The translations under genes and the position numbers were made by a program. This document shows, in pieces, positions 7,927 through 16,193 of a stretch of DNA of 64,000 nt. How positions within the stretch are numbered: the stretch's first letter is position 1; each line of letters starts with the position of its first letter. The DNA is from Streptomyces sp. NBC_01481 (GTDB lineage: Bacteria > Actinomycetota > Actinomycetes > Streptomycetales > Streptomycetaceae). Below the pieces are notes generated by a model, which worked only from the letters and a program-made list of their open reading frames with translations, did not search any database and was not told the DNA's origin. Location of the stretch: contig NZ_JAPEPT010000001.1 in the NCBI RefSeq assembly GCF_026339995.1, forward strand, positions 384,501 to 448,500. Direction: 5' to 3'.

Positions 7927-9267
7927 TCAGACGAGCTTGCCGCCCGGCAGCTCCACCTTCGCGCCGAGCTTCTCGAGCTTCTCCATGAAGTTCTCGTAGC
8001 CACGGTTGATCAGGTCGATGCCGTGCACCCGCGACGTCCCCTGCGCCGCCAGCGCCGCGATCAGGTACGAGAAGCCGCCGCGCAGGTCCGGGATGACCAG
8101 GTCCGCGCCCTGCAGCTTCGTCGGGCCCGACACGACCGCCGAGTGCAGGAAGTTGCGCTGGCCGAAGCGGCAGTCCGAGCCGCCCAGGCACTCGCGGTAC
8201 AGCTGGATGTGCGCACCCATCTGGTTGAGCGCGGAGGTGAAGCCGAGCCTCGACTCGTACACCGTCTCGTGGATGATGGACAGGCCCGCCGCCTGCGTCA
8301 GGGCCACCACCAGCGGCTGCTGCCAGTCGGTCTGGAAACCGGGGTGCACGTCCGTCTCCAGGGCGATGGCCTTCAGCGCGCCGCCCGGGTGCCAGAAGCG
8401 GATGCCCTCGTCGTCGATCTCGAACGCGCCACCTACCCTCCGGAAGGTGTTCAGGAACGTCATCATCGAGCGCTGCTGCGCCCCGCGCACATAGATGTTG
8501 CCCTCGGTCGCCAGTGCCGCCGACGCCCAGGAGGCCGCCTCCAGGCGGTCCGGGATCGCCCGGTGGGTGTAGCCGCCGAGTTTGTCGACACCGGTGATCC
8601 GGATCGTCCGGTCGGTGTCCATCGAGATGATCGCGCCCATCTTCTGCAGTACGCAGATGAGGTCCTCGATCTCGGGCTCGACGGCCGCGTTCGACAGCTC
8701 CGTGACGCCCTCGGCCAGTACGGCCGTCAGCAGCACCTGCTCGGTCGAGCCGACCGAGGGGTACGGCAGCCGGATCTTGGTGCCGCGCAGGCGCTGCGGG
8801 GCCTCCAGGTACTGTCCGTCCGCCCGCTTCTCGATCGTCGCGCCGAACTGGCGCAGCACCTCGAAGTGGAAGTCGATGGGCCGGCCGCCGATGTCACAGC
8901 CGCCCAGGCCCGGAATGAACGCATGTCCGAGCCGGTGCAGCAGCGGACCGCAGAAGAGGATCGGGATACGCGAAGAGCCCGCGTGGGCATCGATGTCGGC
9001 GACGTTCGCGCTCTCGACGTGCGAGGGGTCGAGCACCAGCTCCCCCGGCTCGTCGCCGGGGCGCACCGTCACACCGTGCAGCTGCAGCAGTCCGCGCACG
9101 ACGCGCACGTCACGGATGTCGGGCACATTGCGCAGTCGGCTCGGCTCGCTGCCGAGCAGGGCGGCGACCATAGCCTTGGGCACGAGGTTCTTCGCGCCGC
9201 GGACGCGGATCTCGCCCTCCAGCGGGGTTCCGCCGTGGACAAGCAGTACATCGTCGGTGCCGGTCAT
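7927..9267 (-). CDS. murA: UDP-N-acetylglucosamine 1-carboxyvinyltransferase
   Basis: First committed step of peptidoglycan synthesis: transfers enolpyruvate from PEP to UDP-GlcNAc in the cytoplasm. The start 'MTGTDDVLLVHGGTPLEGEIRVRGAKNLVPKAM' fits the family (GAKN motif). The active-site loop is 'GGCDIGGRPIDFHFEVL' with the catalytic Cys at about residue 124. That Cys is the fosfomycin target, and it is replaced by Asp in resistant actinobacterial enzymes such as the mycobacterial one. Later motifs include 'YPSVGSTEQVLLTAVLAEG' and 'VLVHG..' equivalents. Length 446 is slightly long for MurA. ATG 9267 is chosen over the longer upstream frame because the family fold begins at that residue. 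Confidence 0.94.
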   Translation of the reverse strand: MTGTDDVLLVHGGTPLEGEIRVRGAKNLVPKAMVAALLGSEPSRLRNVPDIRDVRVVRGLLQLHGVTVRPGDEPGELVLDPSHVESANVADIDAHAGSSRIPILFCGPLLHRLGHAFIPGLGGCDIGGRPIDFHFEVLRQFGATIEKRADGQYLEAPQRLRGTKIRLPYPSVGSTEQVLLTAVLAEGVTELSNAAVEPEIEDLICVLQKMGAIISMDTDRTIRITGVDKLGGYTHRAIPDRLEAASWASAALATEGNIYVRGAQQRSMMTFLNTFRRVGGAFEIDDEGIRFWHPGGALKAIALETDVHPGFQTDWQQPLVVALTQAAGLSIIHETVYESRLGFTSALNQMGAHIQLYRECLGGSDCRFGQRNFLHSAVVSGPTKLQGADLVIPDLRGGFSYLIAALAAQGTSRVHGIDLINRGYENFMEKLEKLGAKVELPGGKLV

Positions 9268-9520
9268 GAATCTCGCGTTCCGGAGTGGTCGGACAGGGGC
9301 CAAGTGAAAAGGGTAAGGGGCGTCCACCCCTGTCCCGTAAGGCCAAGGACGCTCCGGGAGCGTAATGAATTGGGCACAACACGCTCGGTTCACTCCACCT
9401 TGCGCAGCGTCACCGCTCGGGCTCCGGGCTGCCGGAGCCCGTGTCGCGCCCTGAGCTGCGTGGGCTCACACTGTGCCGCCCGCTCCCCGCGGAGGGCGAA
9501 GATGCGGGATCATGTCTCGC

Positions 9521-10081
9521 ATGACCGAGGTGTCCTCGCTCACAGGGCGGCTGCTCGTCGCCACCCCCGTCCTCGCCGATCCCAACTTCGACAGGGCGGT
9601 GGTCCTGCTGCTCGACCACGACGACGAAGGCTCGCTCGGCGTGGTTCTCAACCGGCCGACCCCTGTCGTGGTCGGCGACATCCTGGAGGGATGGGCCGCG
9701 CTCGCCGGTGAGCCTGGGGTGGTTTTCCAGGGCGGCCCGGTCTCCCTCGACTCGGCTCTCGGTGTCGCCGTGATACCGGGCGACGAGGGCCCGCTCGGCT
9801 GGCGGCGGGTGTACGGCGCGATCGGCCTGGTCGATCTCGAGGCGCCGCCGGAGCTGCTCGGCGGGGCGCTCGGTTCCCTGCGGATCTTCGCGGGGTACGC
9901 CGGATGGGGCCCCGGCCAGCTGGAGGAGGAGCTGAACGACGGCGCCTGGTACGTCGTCGAATCGGAGCCGGGTGACGTGTCCTCGCCCAGGCCGGAGAGC
10001 CTGTGGCGGGCGGTCCTGCGCAGGCAGCGCAGCGAACTCGCGATGTTCGCCACCTATCCGGACGACCCGTCGCTGAACTGA
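9521..10081 (+). CDS. YqgE/AlgH family protein (UPF0301)
   Basis: A cytoplasmic protein of unsettled function. It opens 'MTEVSSLTGRLLVATPVL', then 'DPNFDRAVVLLLDHDDEGSLGVVLNRPTPV', the family signature. 'VFQGGPVSLDSALGV' and the late 'IFAGYAGWGPGQLEEEL' are also diagnostic. Length 186 is usual. An in-frame ATG at 9512 would add three residues; the later one is taken because the conserved N terminus starts with MTEV. Divergent from murA across a 250-bp promoter region, and closely followed by the DUF3039 gene. Confidence 0.88.
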   Translation: MTEVSSLTGRLLVATPVLADPNFDRAVVLLLDHDDEGSLGVVLNRPTPVVVGDILEGWAALAGEPGVVFQGGPVSLDSALGVAVIPGDEGPLGWRRVYGAIGLVDLEAPPELLGGALGSLRIFAGYAGWGPGQLEEELNDGAWYVVESEPGDVSSPRPESLWRAVLRRQRSELAMFATYPDDPSLN

Positions 10082-10111
10082 GCGGTGCGGCGTTCAGTAC
10101 CCTTGGCGGTT

Positions 10112-10411
10112 ATGAGCACTCTTGAGCCCGAGCGCGGGACAGGCGCGGGGACCCTCGTAGAGCCGACGCCGCAGTTGTCGCACGGCGACGGCGACCACGA
10201 GCGCTTCGCCCATTACGTCCAGAAGGACAAGATCATGGCGAGTGCCCTCGAGGGCACTCCCGTGGTGGCACTGTGCGGGAAGGTCTGGGTGCCGGGGCGC
10301 GACCCCAAGAAGTACCCGGTCTGCCCGATGTGCAAGGAGATCTACGAGTCCATGGGCCCTGGTGGCGACAAGGACAAGGACAAGGGCAAGGGCGGCAAGG
10401 ACAAGAAGTAG
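10112..10411 (+). CDS. DUF3039 protein
   Basis: A 99-residue actinobacterial protein. The core 'HERFAHYVQKDKIMASALEGTPVVALCGKVWVP' is followed by a C-x2-C pair ('YPVCPMCKEIYE'), which together with the earlier Cys could bind zinc. The C terminus is a Lys/Asp/Gly tail of alternating charge ('GGDKDKDKGKGGKDKK'), probably disordered. Start at ATG 10112 gives the family N terminus. Only 30 bp from yqgE, so likely co-transcribed. Function unknown. Confidence 0.85.
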   Translation: MSTLEPERGTGAGTLVEPTPQLSHGDGDHERFAHYVQKDKIMASALEGTPVVALCGKVWVPGRDPKKYPVCPMCKEIYESMGPGGDKDKDKGKGGKDKK

Positions 10412-10460
10412 TCCGACAGGTCTGAAACAGGTCTGACGGCGGCAGTCCTGCCGCAGGGGA

Positions 10461-10500
10461 CGGCCCCCGGGACGCGCATGCACGCGCGTCCCGGGGGCCG
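10461..10500 (+). terminator. Intrinsic terminator after the DUF3039 gene
   Basis: Perfect 17-bp stem, CGGCCCCCGGGACGCGC against GCGCGTCCCGGGGGCCG, with a six-base loop. It separates yqgE-DUF3039 from the ABC importer operon. Confidence 0.85.
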
Positions 10501-10545
10501 TTCGCGTTCCGTCCCCGTTGCACGGGGTGCTTCTGCCGGTCACAG

Positions 10546-10561
10546 AGTGGTCGAGACCTCT
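10546..10561 (+). promoter_or_regulatory. Probable DasR (dre) operator of the ABC importer operon
   Basis: AGTGGTCGAGACCTCT differs at two or three positions from the dre palindrome known for the GlcNAc-responsive GntR regulator DasR (A-G/C-TGGTCTAGACCA-G/C-T). It abuts the -35 element. DasR control fits the operon's hexosaminidase and the dre sites at the nag genes further along this window. Confidence 0.7.
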
Positions 10562-10637
10562 TGTCCGGTTGTCGGCCGTGGCTTTAGCCTCCTGCGTGTT
10601 GTGCAGCACGAAACGCGCGTTGCATTCTGTGCAACGC
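10561..10637 (+). promoter_or_regulatory. Promoter and second palindrome upstream of the importer operon
   Basis: TTGTCC (10561-10566) and TAGCCT (10585-10590) are spaced 18 bp, a reasonable vegetative promoter. Downstream, GCGTTGCA-TTCTG-TGCAACGC (10617-10637) is a perfect 8-bp inverted repeat placed where a repressor would block elongation or initiation. It does not resemble dre, so a second regulator (for example a LacI- or ROK-type protein) may act here. Confidence 0.5.
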
Positions 10638-10657
10638 CTACTCGTAGGGGACCACGC

Positions 10658-11962
10658 ATGAAGCTGATCGCCCGAATCGCCGCCCCCGCCGCGGCACTTG
10701 TGCTCGCAGGTCTCACCGGCACCGCCTGCGCACCCCAGACCTCCGACAACAGCGCCCAGAAGGACGACAAGAGCGGCACCCTGCGCGTCTGGCTCTTCCA
10801 GGAGGTCAACAACAAGCCCAAGGAGAAGGTCGTCGGCGACGCCGTCGCCGCCTTTCGCGCGGCGCACAAGGACGCGAAGGTCGAGGTCGAGTACATACCG
10901 GTCGAGACGCGGGCCCAGCGCGTCAAGGCCGCGTTCAACGACCCGAAGAGCGCGCCGGACCTGATCGAGTACGGCAACACGGACACGGCGGGATACGTGA
11001 AGGACGGCGGACTCGCCGACGTCAGCGCGGAGTTCGCCGCCTGGGCCGAGGCGAACGACACCGACCCGACGGCGCGGACCTCGGTCACGGTCGGCGGCAA
11101 GATCTACGGCGCGCCGCTGTTCGTCGGCGTACGGGCGCTGTACTACCGCACCGATGTCTTCAAGGAGTTGGGGATCGCGGCCCCCAAGACCCAGGACGAG
11201 CTGATCGCCACCTCCAGGAAGATCCACAAGGCGAAGCCGGAGCTGTACGGGCTCGCGGTCGGCGGCGCGTACACGTATGGGGCGATGCCGTTCATCTGGG
11301 CGCAGGGCGGCGAGCTCGCGGAGGAGAGCGGCGGTGCGTACAAGGCGGCGATCAACAGCCCGGCCGCGCGGAAGGGCATCACGGCGTACACCTCGCTCTT
11401 CGGCGAGGACAACTGCCCGGCCGCGAAGTGCGCCTCGATGGGCGGCAATGCGACGGTGACGGCGTTCGCGTCCGGCAAGGCGGCGATGGCGATCGGCGGC
11501 GACTTCAGCCACCAGGCGGTGGAGGCGGGCGCGGTGAAGGGCAAGTACGCGGTCCTGCCGCTGCCGGGCAGGCAGGCGGGCTCGATCGCGCCGGCGTTCG
11601 CAGGCGGCAACAACATCGGTGTCCTGAAGAGCAGTTCGCACCGCACGCTGGCGGTGGACCTGATGAAGCAGTTCGCGGGCAAGGAGACGCAGCGCAAGCT
11701 GTTCGAGGCGATGGGCTTCCTGCCGACGTACACGGACGTCCGCGGGGAGGTGGCGACGAAGGAGCCTTTCGTCGAGCCGTTCGTACGGACGCTGGGTGCG
11801 GGCACGAAGTTCGTGCCGGCGTCGCCGGGCTGGGGCCAGATCGACGCGTCGCTGGTGCTGCCGACGATGTTCCAGGAGATCGTGAGCGGCAAGAAGGACG
11901 TGGCGCGGGCGTCGGACGACGCGGCAAAGAAGATGGACGCGGCGTTCGCTGCCGCGGGCTGA
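10658..11962 (+). CDS. ABC importer sugar-binding lipoprotein (SBP family 1)
   Basis: Captures the substrate outside the membrane and delivers it to the two permeases that follow. An N-terminal signal with Cys ('LAGLTGTAC') marks a lipoprotein, although the lipobox -3 residue is Gly rather than Leu. The mature part has the solute-binding pattern 'LRVWLFQEVNNKPKEKVV', 'DLIEYGNTDTAGYVKDGGL', 'GGKIYGAPLFVGVRALYYRTDVFKE' and 'FASGKAAMAIGGDF'. ATG 10658 follows AGGGG. The operon with a cytoplasmic GH20 enzyme and a dre-like site points to an N-acetylglucosamine oligosaccharide (such as chitobiose) as ligand; this is inference. Confidence 0.9.
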   Translation: MKLIARIAAPAAALVLAGLTGTACAPQTSDNSAQKDDKSGTLRVWLFQEVNNKPKEKVVGDAVAAFRAAHKDAKVEVEYIPVETRAQRVKAAFNDPKSAPDLIEYGNTDTAGYVKDGGLADVSAEFAAWAEANDTDPTARTSVTVGGKIYGAPLFVGVRALYYRTDVFKELGIAAPKTQDELIATSRKIHKAKPELYGLAVGGAYTYGAMPFIWAQGGELAEESGGAYKAAINSPAARKGITAYTSLFGEDNCPAAKCASMGGNATVTAFASGKAAMAIGGDFSHQAVEAGAVKGKYAVLPLPGRQAGSIAPAFAGGNNIGVLKSSSHRTLAVDLMKQFAGKETQRKLFEAMGFLPTYTDVRGEVATKEPFVEPFVRTLGAGTKFVPASPGWGQIDASLVLPTMFQEIVSGKKDVARASDDAAKKMDAAFAAAG

Positions 11963-11967
11963 ACGCG

Positions 11968-13392
11968 ATGACGAACGACGCGAACGCGGAGCGAAAGCCC
12001 CAGGAGGGCGCGGCTGCGCCCGCTGGTGCGACGGGCGGCCCGGGCCGCCAGGGTGCGGGGTTCCCGGTGCAGGGCGGCGAGGCGGCTGGCGCGACGGGCG
12101 CCTCGGGCGGCCCGGGCGCGGGGATCTTGTCGCCCGGCGGCGAGGGCCTGTACAGCCGGGCTGGTTCGCCTGTCGGCGAGGGGGATGCGTCAACTGGCGC
12201 CGTTGCGACGGCTGGTGCGACGGGCGCCCCGGACGGCCCGGGCTCGCGCGTCGGGGCGGGTGCGCACGTCGTCGGGATCGACGCCTCGGCCGACGGTTCT
12301 GGGTCGGTCGGCGTCACGGGCAGCCCGGACCGCCCAGGTGCGGGGGTCCCGGTGCAGGGCGGCGAGGCGGTTGGGCCCGGCGCCCTGGACGGCCCCCCGC
12401 GCCGCGGGGCACCTGCGGCGGCGGGCGCCACCCGCGGCCTGGGGGCGGGCCGCGCAGCCGGAGCGGGATCGGCCCGCGGGCCCAAGGCCGCCAGGAGTTC
12501 GCTCACCCCGCGGCGGGGGCGCGGGGGCTGGACCCCGTGGCTCTACCTCGCGCCCGCTCTCGTCGTTCTCGGCGCGCTCCTTGTCTACCCCATCTACCAG
12601 CTCGGCCTGATCTCCTTCCTCGAGTACACCCAGGCCCAGGTCAGCGGCGGCAAGCCCACCACCTTCCAGGGGCTCGGCAACTACCGCACCCTCTTCGCCG
12701 ACAGCCAGTTCTGGCAGGTCCTGCTCGCCACGCTCGCCTTCGCCGCCGCCTGCGTGCTCGCCACGCTCGCCGTCGGCTGCGCCCTCGCCGTCCTGCTCAC
12801 GCGCGTACGCGCCGTCCCCCGCCTCGCCCTCATGCTCGCCGCCCTCGGCGCCTGGGCGACCCCCGCCATCACCGGCTCCACCGTCTGGGTCTTCCTCTTC
12901 GACCCGGACTACGGACCGGTCAACCGGCTCCTCGGCCTCGGCGACTTCTCCTGGACGTACGGGCGCTACAGCGCCTTCGCGCTCGTGCTCCTCGAAGTCG
13001 TCTGGTGCTCGTTCCCGTTCGTGATGGTCACCGTCTACGCGGGCATCAAGGCGATCCCCTCCGAAGTCCTGGAGGCCGCCTCCCTCGACGGCGCCTCGCA
13101 GTGGCGGATCTGGCGCTCCGTCACGGCACCGATGCTGCGTCCCATTCTCGTCGTTGTGACCATCCAGTCGATCATCTGGGACTTCAAGGTCTTCACCCAG
13201 ATTTATGTGATGACGAACGGCGGCGGCATCGCCGGACAGAATCTCGTGCTCAATGTGTACGCCTATCAGAAGGCTTTCGCCTCGTCCCAGTACAGCCTGG
13301 GCTCGGCCATCGGCGTGGTGATGCTGCTGATTCTGCTCGCCGTCACCCTCGTATATCTGCGCCTGCTGCGACGCCAGGGAGAAGAGCTGTGA
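11968..13392 (+). CDS. ABC sugar permease (MalF-type) with long Gly/Ala/Pro-rich N-terminal extension
   Basis: Residues ~190-474 are a normal binding-protein-dependent permease: six membrane helices and the EAA loop 'IPSEVLEAASLDGASQWRIWRSVTAPML', which docks the ATPase. The first ~185 residues are unusual: a Gly/Ala/Pro-rich, probably disordered extension with internal near-repeats ('GAGFPVQGGEAAGATGA' and 'GAGVPVQGGEAVGPGA', encoded at ~12055 and ~12340). Typical MalF-like proteins have 20-40 residues before the first helix. ATG 11968 is six bases after the upstream stop. A start nearer the helices would lose the extension, but the open frame keeps Streptomyces codon bias throughout. No ATPase gene is in the operon; shared MsiK is expected. 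Confidence 0.88.
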   Translation: MTNDANAERKPQEGAAAPAGATGGPGRQGAGFPVQGGEAAGATGASGGPGAGILSPGGEGLYSRAGSPVGEGDASTGAVATAGATGAPDGPGSRVGAGAHVVGIDASADGSGSVGVTGSPDRPGAGVPVQGGEAVGPGALDGPPRRGAPAAAGATRGLGAGRAAGAGSARGPKAARSSLTPRRGRGGWTPWLYLAPALVVLGALLVYPIYQLGLISFLEYTQAQVSGGKPTTFQGLGNYRTLFADSQFWQVLLATLAFAAACVLATLAVGCALAVLLTRVRAVPRLALMLAALGAWATPAITGSTVWVFLFDPDYGPVNRLLGLGDFSWTYGRYSAFALVLLEVVWCSFPFVMVTVYAGIKAIPSEVLEAASLDGASQWRIWRSVTAPMLRPILVVVTIQSIIWDFKVFTQIYVMTNGGGIAGQNLVLNVYAYQKAFASSQYSLGSAIGVVMLLILLAVTLVYLRLLRRQGEEL

Positions 13393-14267
13393 GCCTGCCC
13401 CGCATTCACCGCCCCGTGCGCCCCATGCGCCCAATGCGCCGCCCCCGGCACCCCTGGCGCCTCGCCGCCGAGGCATCCGCCCTCCTCATCGCGGTCGTCG
13501 TCGCTTTCCCGCTGTACTGGATGGCGCTCTCCGCGTTCAAACCGGCGGGCGAGATCCAGTCGACGAAGGCGCGTCCCTGGACGCTTTCCCCCTCGCTCGA
13601 CTCCTTCCGCCGCGTCTTCGAACAGCAGGAATTCGGCCGGTATTTCCTCAACAGCTTGTTCGTCGCGGGCGTGGTCGTCCTCGCCTCCGCGCTGATCGCC
13701 TTCCTGGCGGCGACGGCGGTCACCCGGTTCCGTTTCCGGTTCCGCACAACCCTGCTGATCATGTTTCTCGTCGCACAGATGGTGCCGGTCGAGGCGCTGA
13801 CGATCCCGCTGTTCTTCCTGATGCGGGACTTCGGCCGGCTGAACACCCTCGGCTCGCTGATCCTGCCGCACATCGCCTTCTCGTTGCCGTTCGCGATCTG
13901 GATGCTGCGGGGCTTCGTGAAGGCGGTCCCTGAGGCGCTTGAGGAGGCGGCGTACATCGACGGCGCGAGCCGGACCCGGTTCCTGTGGCAGATCCTCTTC
14001 CCGCTCGTCTTCCCGGGCCTCGTGGCGACGAGCGTGTTCTCGTTCATCTCGACATGGAACGACTTCCTGTTCGCCAAGTCCTTCATCATCAGCGACACCT
14101 CGCAGTCGACGCTGCCGATGGCACTGCTCGTCTTCTTCAAGCCGGACGAGAACGACTGGGGCGGGATCATGGCGGCGTCCACCGTGATGACCGTCCCGGT
14201 GCTCGTCTTCTTCGTACTCGTACAGCGACGCCTGGTCTCCGGCCTGGGCGGCGCCATCAAGGAGTGA
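13389..14267 (+). CDS. ABC sugar permease (MalG-type)
   Basis: Partner permease of the importer, 292 residues. The first helix is 'ALLIAVVVAFPLYWMALSAFK', followed by 'SFRRVFEQQEFGRYFLNSLFVAG', and the EAA loop is 'VPEALEEAAYIDGASRTRFLWQ'. The end 'FVLVQRRLVSGLGGAIKE' is the standard MalG-family C terminus. The GTG start at 13389 overlaps the previous stop (GTGA), so the two permeases are translationally coupled. A basic, Pro/Arg/Met-rich N terminus precedes the first helix. Works in the cytoplasmic membrane with the binding protein and an ATPase encoded elsewhere. Confidence 0.92.
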   Translation: MSLPRIHRPVRPMRPMRRPRHPWRLAAEASALLIAVVVAFPLYWMALSAFKPAGEIQSTKARPWTLSPSLDSFRRVFEQQEFGRYFLNSLFVAGVVVLASALIAFLAATAVTRFRFRFRTTLLIMFLVAQMVPVEALTIPLFFLMRDFGRLNTLGSLILPHIAFSLPFAIWMLRGFVKAVPEALEEAAYIDGASRTRFLWQILFPLVFPGLVATSVFSFISTWNDFLFAKSFIISDTSQSTLPMALLVFFKPDENDWGGIMAASTVMTVPVLVFFVLVQRRLVSGLGGAIKE

Positions 14268-14270
14268 GTG

Positions 14271-15905
14271 ATGGACCTGATTCCGGCCCCTTCGTACATC
14301 GAAGGCCCGTACCGCTGCGGCTTCGTCATGGATGCCCGTACGTCCATTACCGCCGGACCCGGTACCGAGCGGACGGAGCGGTGGCTGCGCTCCGCACTCG
14401 GCGCGGCCTTCGGCCTGCCGCTCCCACCCGCGCCGCAGGCCACGGGCAACAGGCTCACCCTGCGCATCGACAACTCGCTGCGGCCCGAGGCATACCGGCT
14501 GACGGTGGCCTCGACGGTGGGTGTGGAGATCGCCGGCGGCGACGCGGCGGGTGTCTTCTGGGGCGCCCAGACGCTGCGTCAACTCCTGGGCACGGAGGCA
14601 TTTCGCCAAGCGCCCGTCACCAGGGCCACAGCGGCCCTGCCGGACCAGGTCATCGAGGACAGTCCGCGCTTTCCCTGGCGCGGCCTCATGCTCGATGTCT
14701 CACGGCACTTCATGCCCAAGGCCGACGTCCTGCGCTATCTCGATCTGCTCGCCGCACACAAGCTCAACGTCTTCCACTTCCACCTCACCGACGACCAGGG
14801 CTGGCGCGTCGAGATCAAGCGCCACCCGAGGCTCACCGAGGTCGGAGCCTGGCGCCCACGCACCAAATACGGCCATCGCGCCTCCGAACTCTGGGACGAG
14901 CGACCGCACGGCGGTTACTACACGCAGGACGACATCCGCGAGATCGTGGCGTACGCCGCCGAGCGGCATATCACCGTCGTCCCCGAGATCGACATCCCCG
15001 GCCACTCGCAGGCGGCCATCGCCGCATATCCGGAACTCGGCAACACCGACGTCATCGATACGACCTCCCTCTCCGTGTGGGACAACTGGGGCGTCAATCC
15101 GAACGTACTCGCCCCCACTGACAACACCCTGCGCTTCTACGAGGGCGTCTTCGAGGAGCTCCTCGACCTCTTCCCGTCCACCTTCGTCCACGTCGGCGGC
15201 GACGAGTGCCCCAAGGACCAGTGGAAGGCGTCCCCGGCCGCCCAGGCCCGCATCACGGAGCTGGGGCTGAAGGGCGAGGACGAACTCCAGTCCTGGTTCA
15301 TCCGGCATTTCGACACCTGGCTCACCGAGCGCGGCCGCCGCCTCATCGGCTGGGACGAGATCCTTCAGGGCGGGCTCGCGCCCGGCGCCGCCGTCTCCTC
15401 CTGGCGTGGATACGCCGGCGGTATCGCCGCCGCCGAGGCCGGTCACGACGTCGTCATGTGCCCCGAGCAGCACGTGTACTTGGACCACCGCCAGCACGGC
15501 GGCCCGGACGAGCCGATGCCCATCGGATACGTACGCACCCTTGAGGACGTCTATCGCTTCGAGCCCGTTCCCTCTGCCCTGTCGCCCGAGGCCGCCGCGC
15601 ACGTCCTCGGTACCCAGGCCAATGTCTGGACCGAGGTGATGCAGGACCGCTCCCGGGTCGACTACCAGGTCTTTCCGAGGCTCGCCGCCTTCGCCGAGGT
15701 CGCCTGGTCCGCGCTGCCCGCACCCGTCGAGCGTGACTTCGTGGATTTCGAACGGCGAATGACGGTCCACTACAGGCGCCTTGACGCGCTCGGCGTCGAC
15801 TACCGGCCGCCCGGGGGCCCGTTGCCGTGGCAGAAGCGTCCCGCCCCCAAAGGAATGAAAGGCAGCATCGGACGCCCGATCGAGGGTGCGCCCCCAAACG
15901 TGTGA
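14271..15905 (+). CDS. Beta-N-acetylhexosaminidase (GH20), cytoplasmic
   Basis: Removes terminal GlcNAc/GalNAc residues by substrate-assisted catalysis. The N-terminal GH20b domain spans ~1-130. The catalytic barrel begins with 'RFPWRGLMLDVSRHFMP'. The catalytic Asp-Glu pair is D311-E312 in 'HVGGDEC'. 'HKLNVFHFHLTDDQGWRVEIK' and 'VPEIDIPGHSQAAI' are further signatures. No signal peptide, so it should act on sugars already imported by the preceding ABC system. AAGGAG at 14259-14264 supports ATG 14271 over GTG 14268. It ends the four-gene operon. Confidence 0.93.
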   Translation: MDLIPAPSYIEGPYRCGFVMDARTSITAGPGTERTERWLRSALGAAFGLPLPPAPQATGNRLTLRIDNSLRPEAYRLTVASTVGVEIAGGDAAGVFWGAQTLRQLLGTEAFRQAPVTRATAALPDQVIEDSPRFPWRGLMLDVSRHFMPKADVLRYLDLLAAHKLNVFHFHLTDDQGWRVEIKRHPRLTEVGAWRPRTKYGHRASELWDERPHGGYYTQDDIREIVAYAAERHITVVPEIDIPGHSQAAIAAYPELGNTDVIDTTSLSVWDNWGVNPNVLAPTDNTLRFYEGVFEELLDLFPSTFVHVGGDECPKDQWKASPAAQARITELGLKGEDELQSWFIRHFDTWLTERGRRLIGWDEILQGGLAPGAAVSSWRGYAGGIAAAEAGHDVVMCPEQHVYLDHRQHGGPDEPMPIGYVRTLEDVYRFEPVPSALSPEAAAHVLGTQANVWTEVMQDRSRVDYQVFPRLAAFAEVAWSALPAPVERDFVDFERRMTVHYRRLDALGVDYRPPGGPLPWQKRPAPKGMKGSIGRPIEGAPPNV

Positions 15906-16051
15906 GCCCGGCCGGAACTCGCATATCCGGCGCCCGCTGCCCTGGGACGGTTGAACCGTGTAAGGAAAAAGCCGCACATCGGTCGCCGAAGAGTGGCAAT
16001 CCGCATGTGGCGCCGACGGTGTTCCAAAACGGACCAACGCCGCGAGACGGT

Positions 16052-16068
16052 ATATCCGGTACGGATAT
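16052..16068. promoter_or_regulatory. Palindrome upstream of the xanthine dehydrogenase operon
   Basis: ATATCCG-GTA-CGGATAT is a perfect 7-bp inverted repeat, AT-rich for this genome, ~126 bp before the first xdh start. It is a candidate operator. The regulator is not identified and no regulator gene is adjacent. Confidence 0.4.
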
Positions 16069-16193
16069 GTCCTTCGCGGACCCTCTCGTCGGTCGGCTCG
16101 GAAGATGTGCCAGAGTTGCCACGTCCGGGCTGTGAGCACGTACGGTACGGCAACAAAGGCGGGACAGCCGGGACACCGGGAAGGGGCAGCTGG

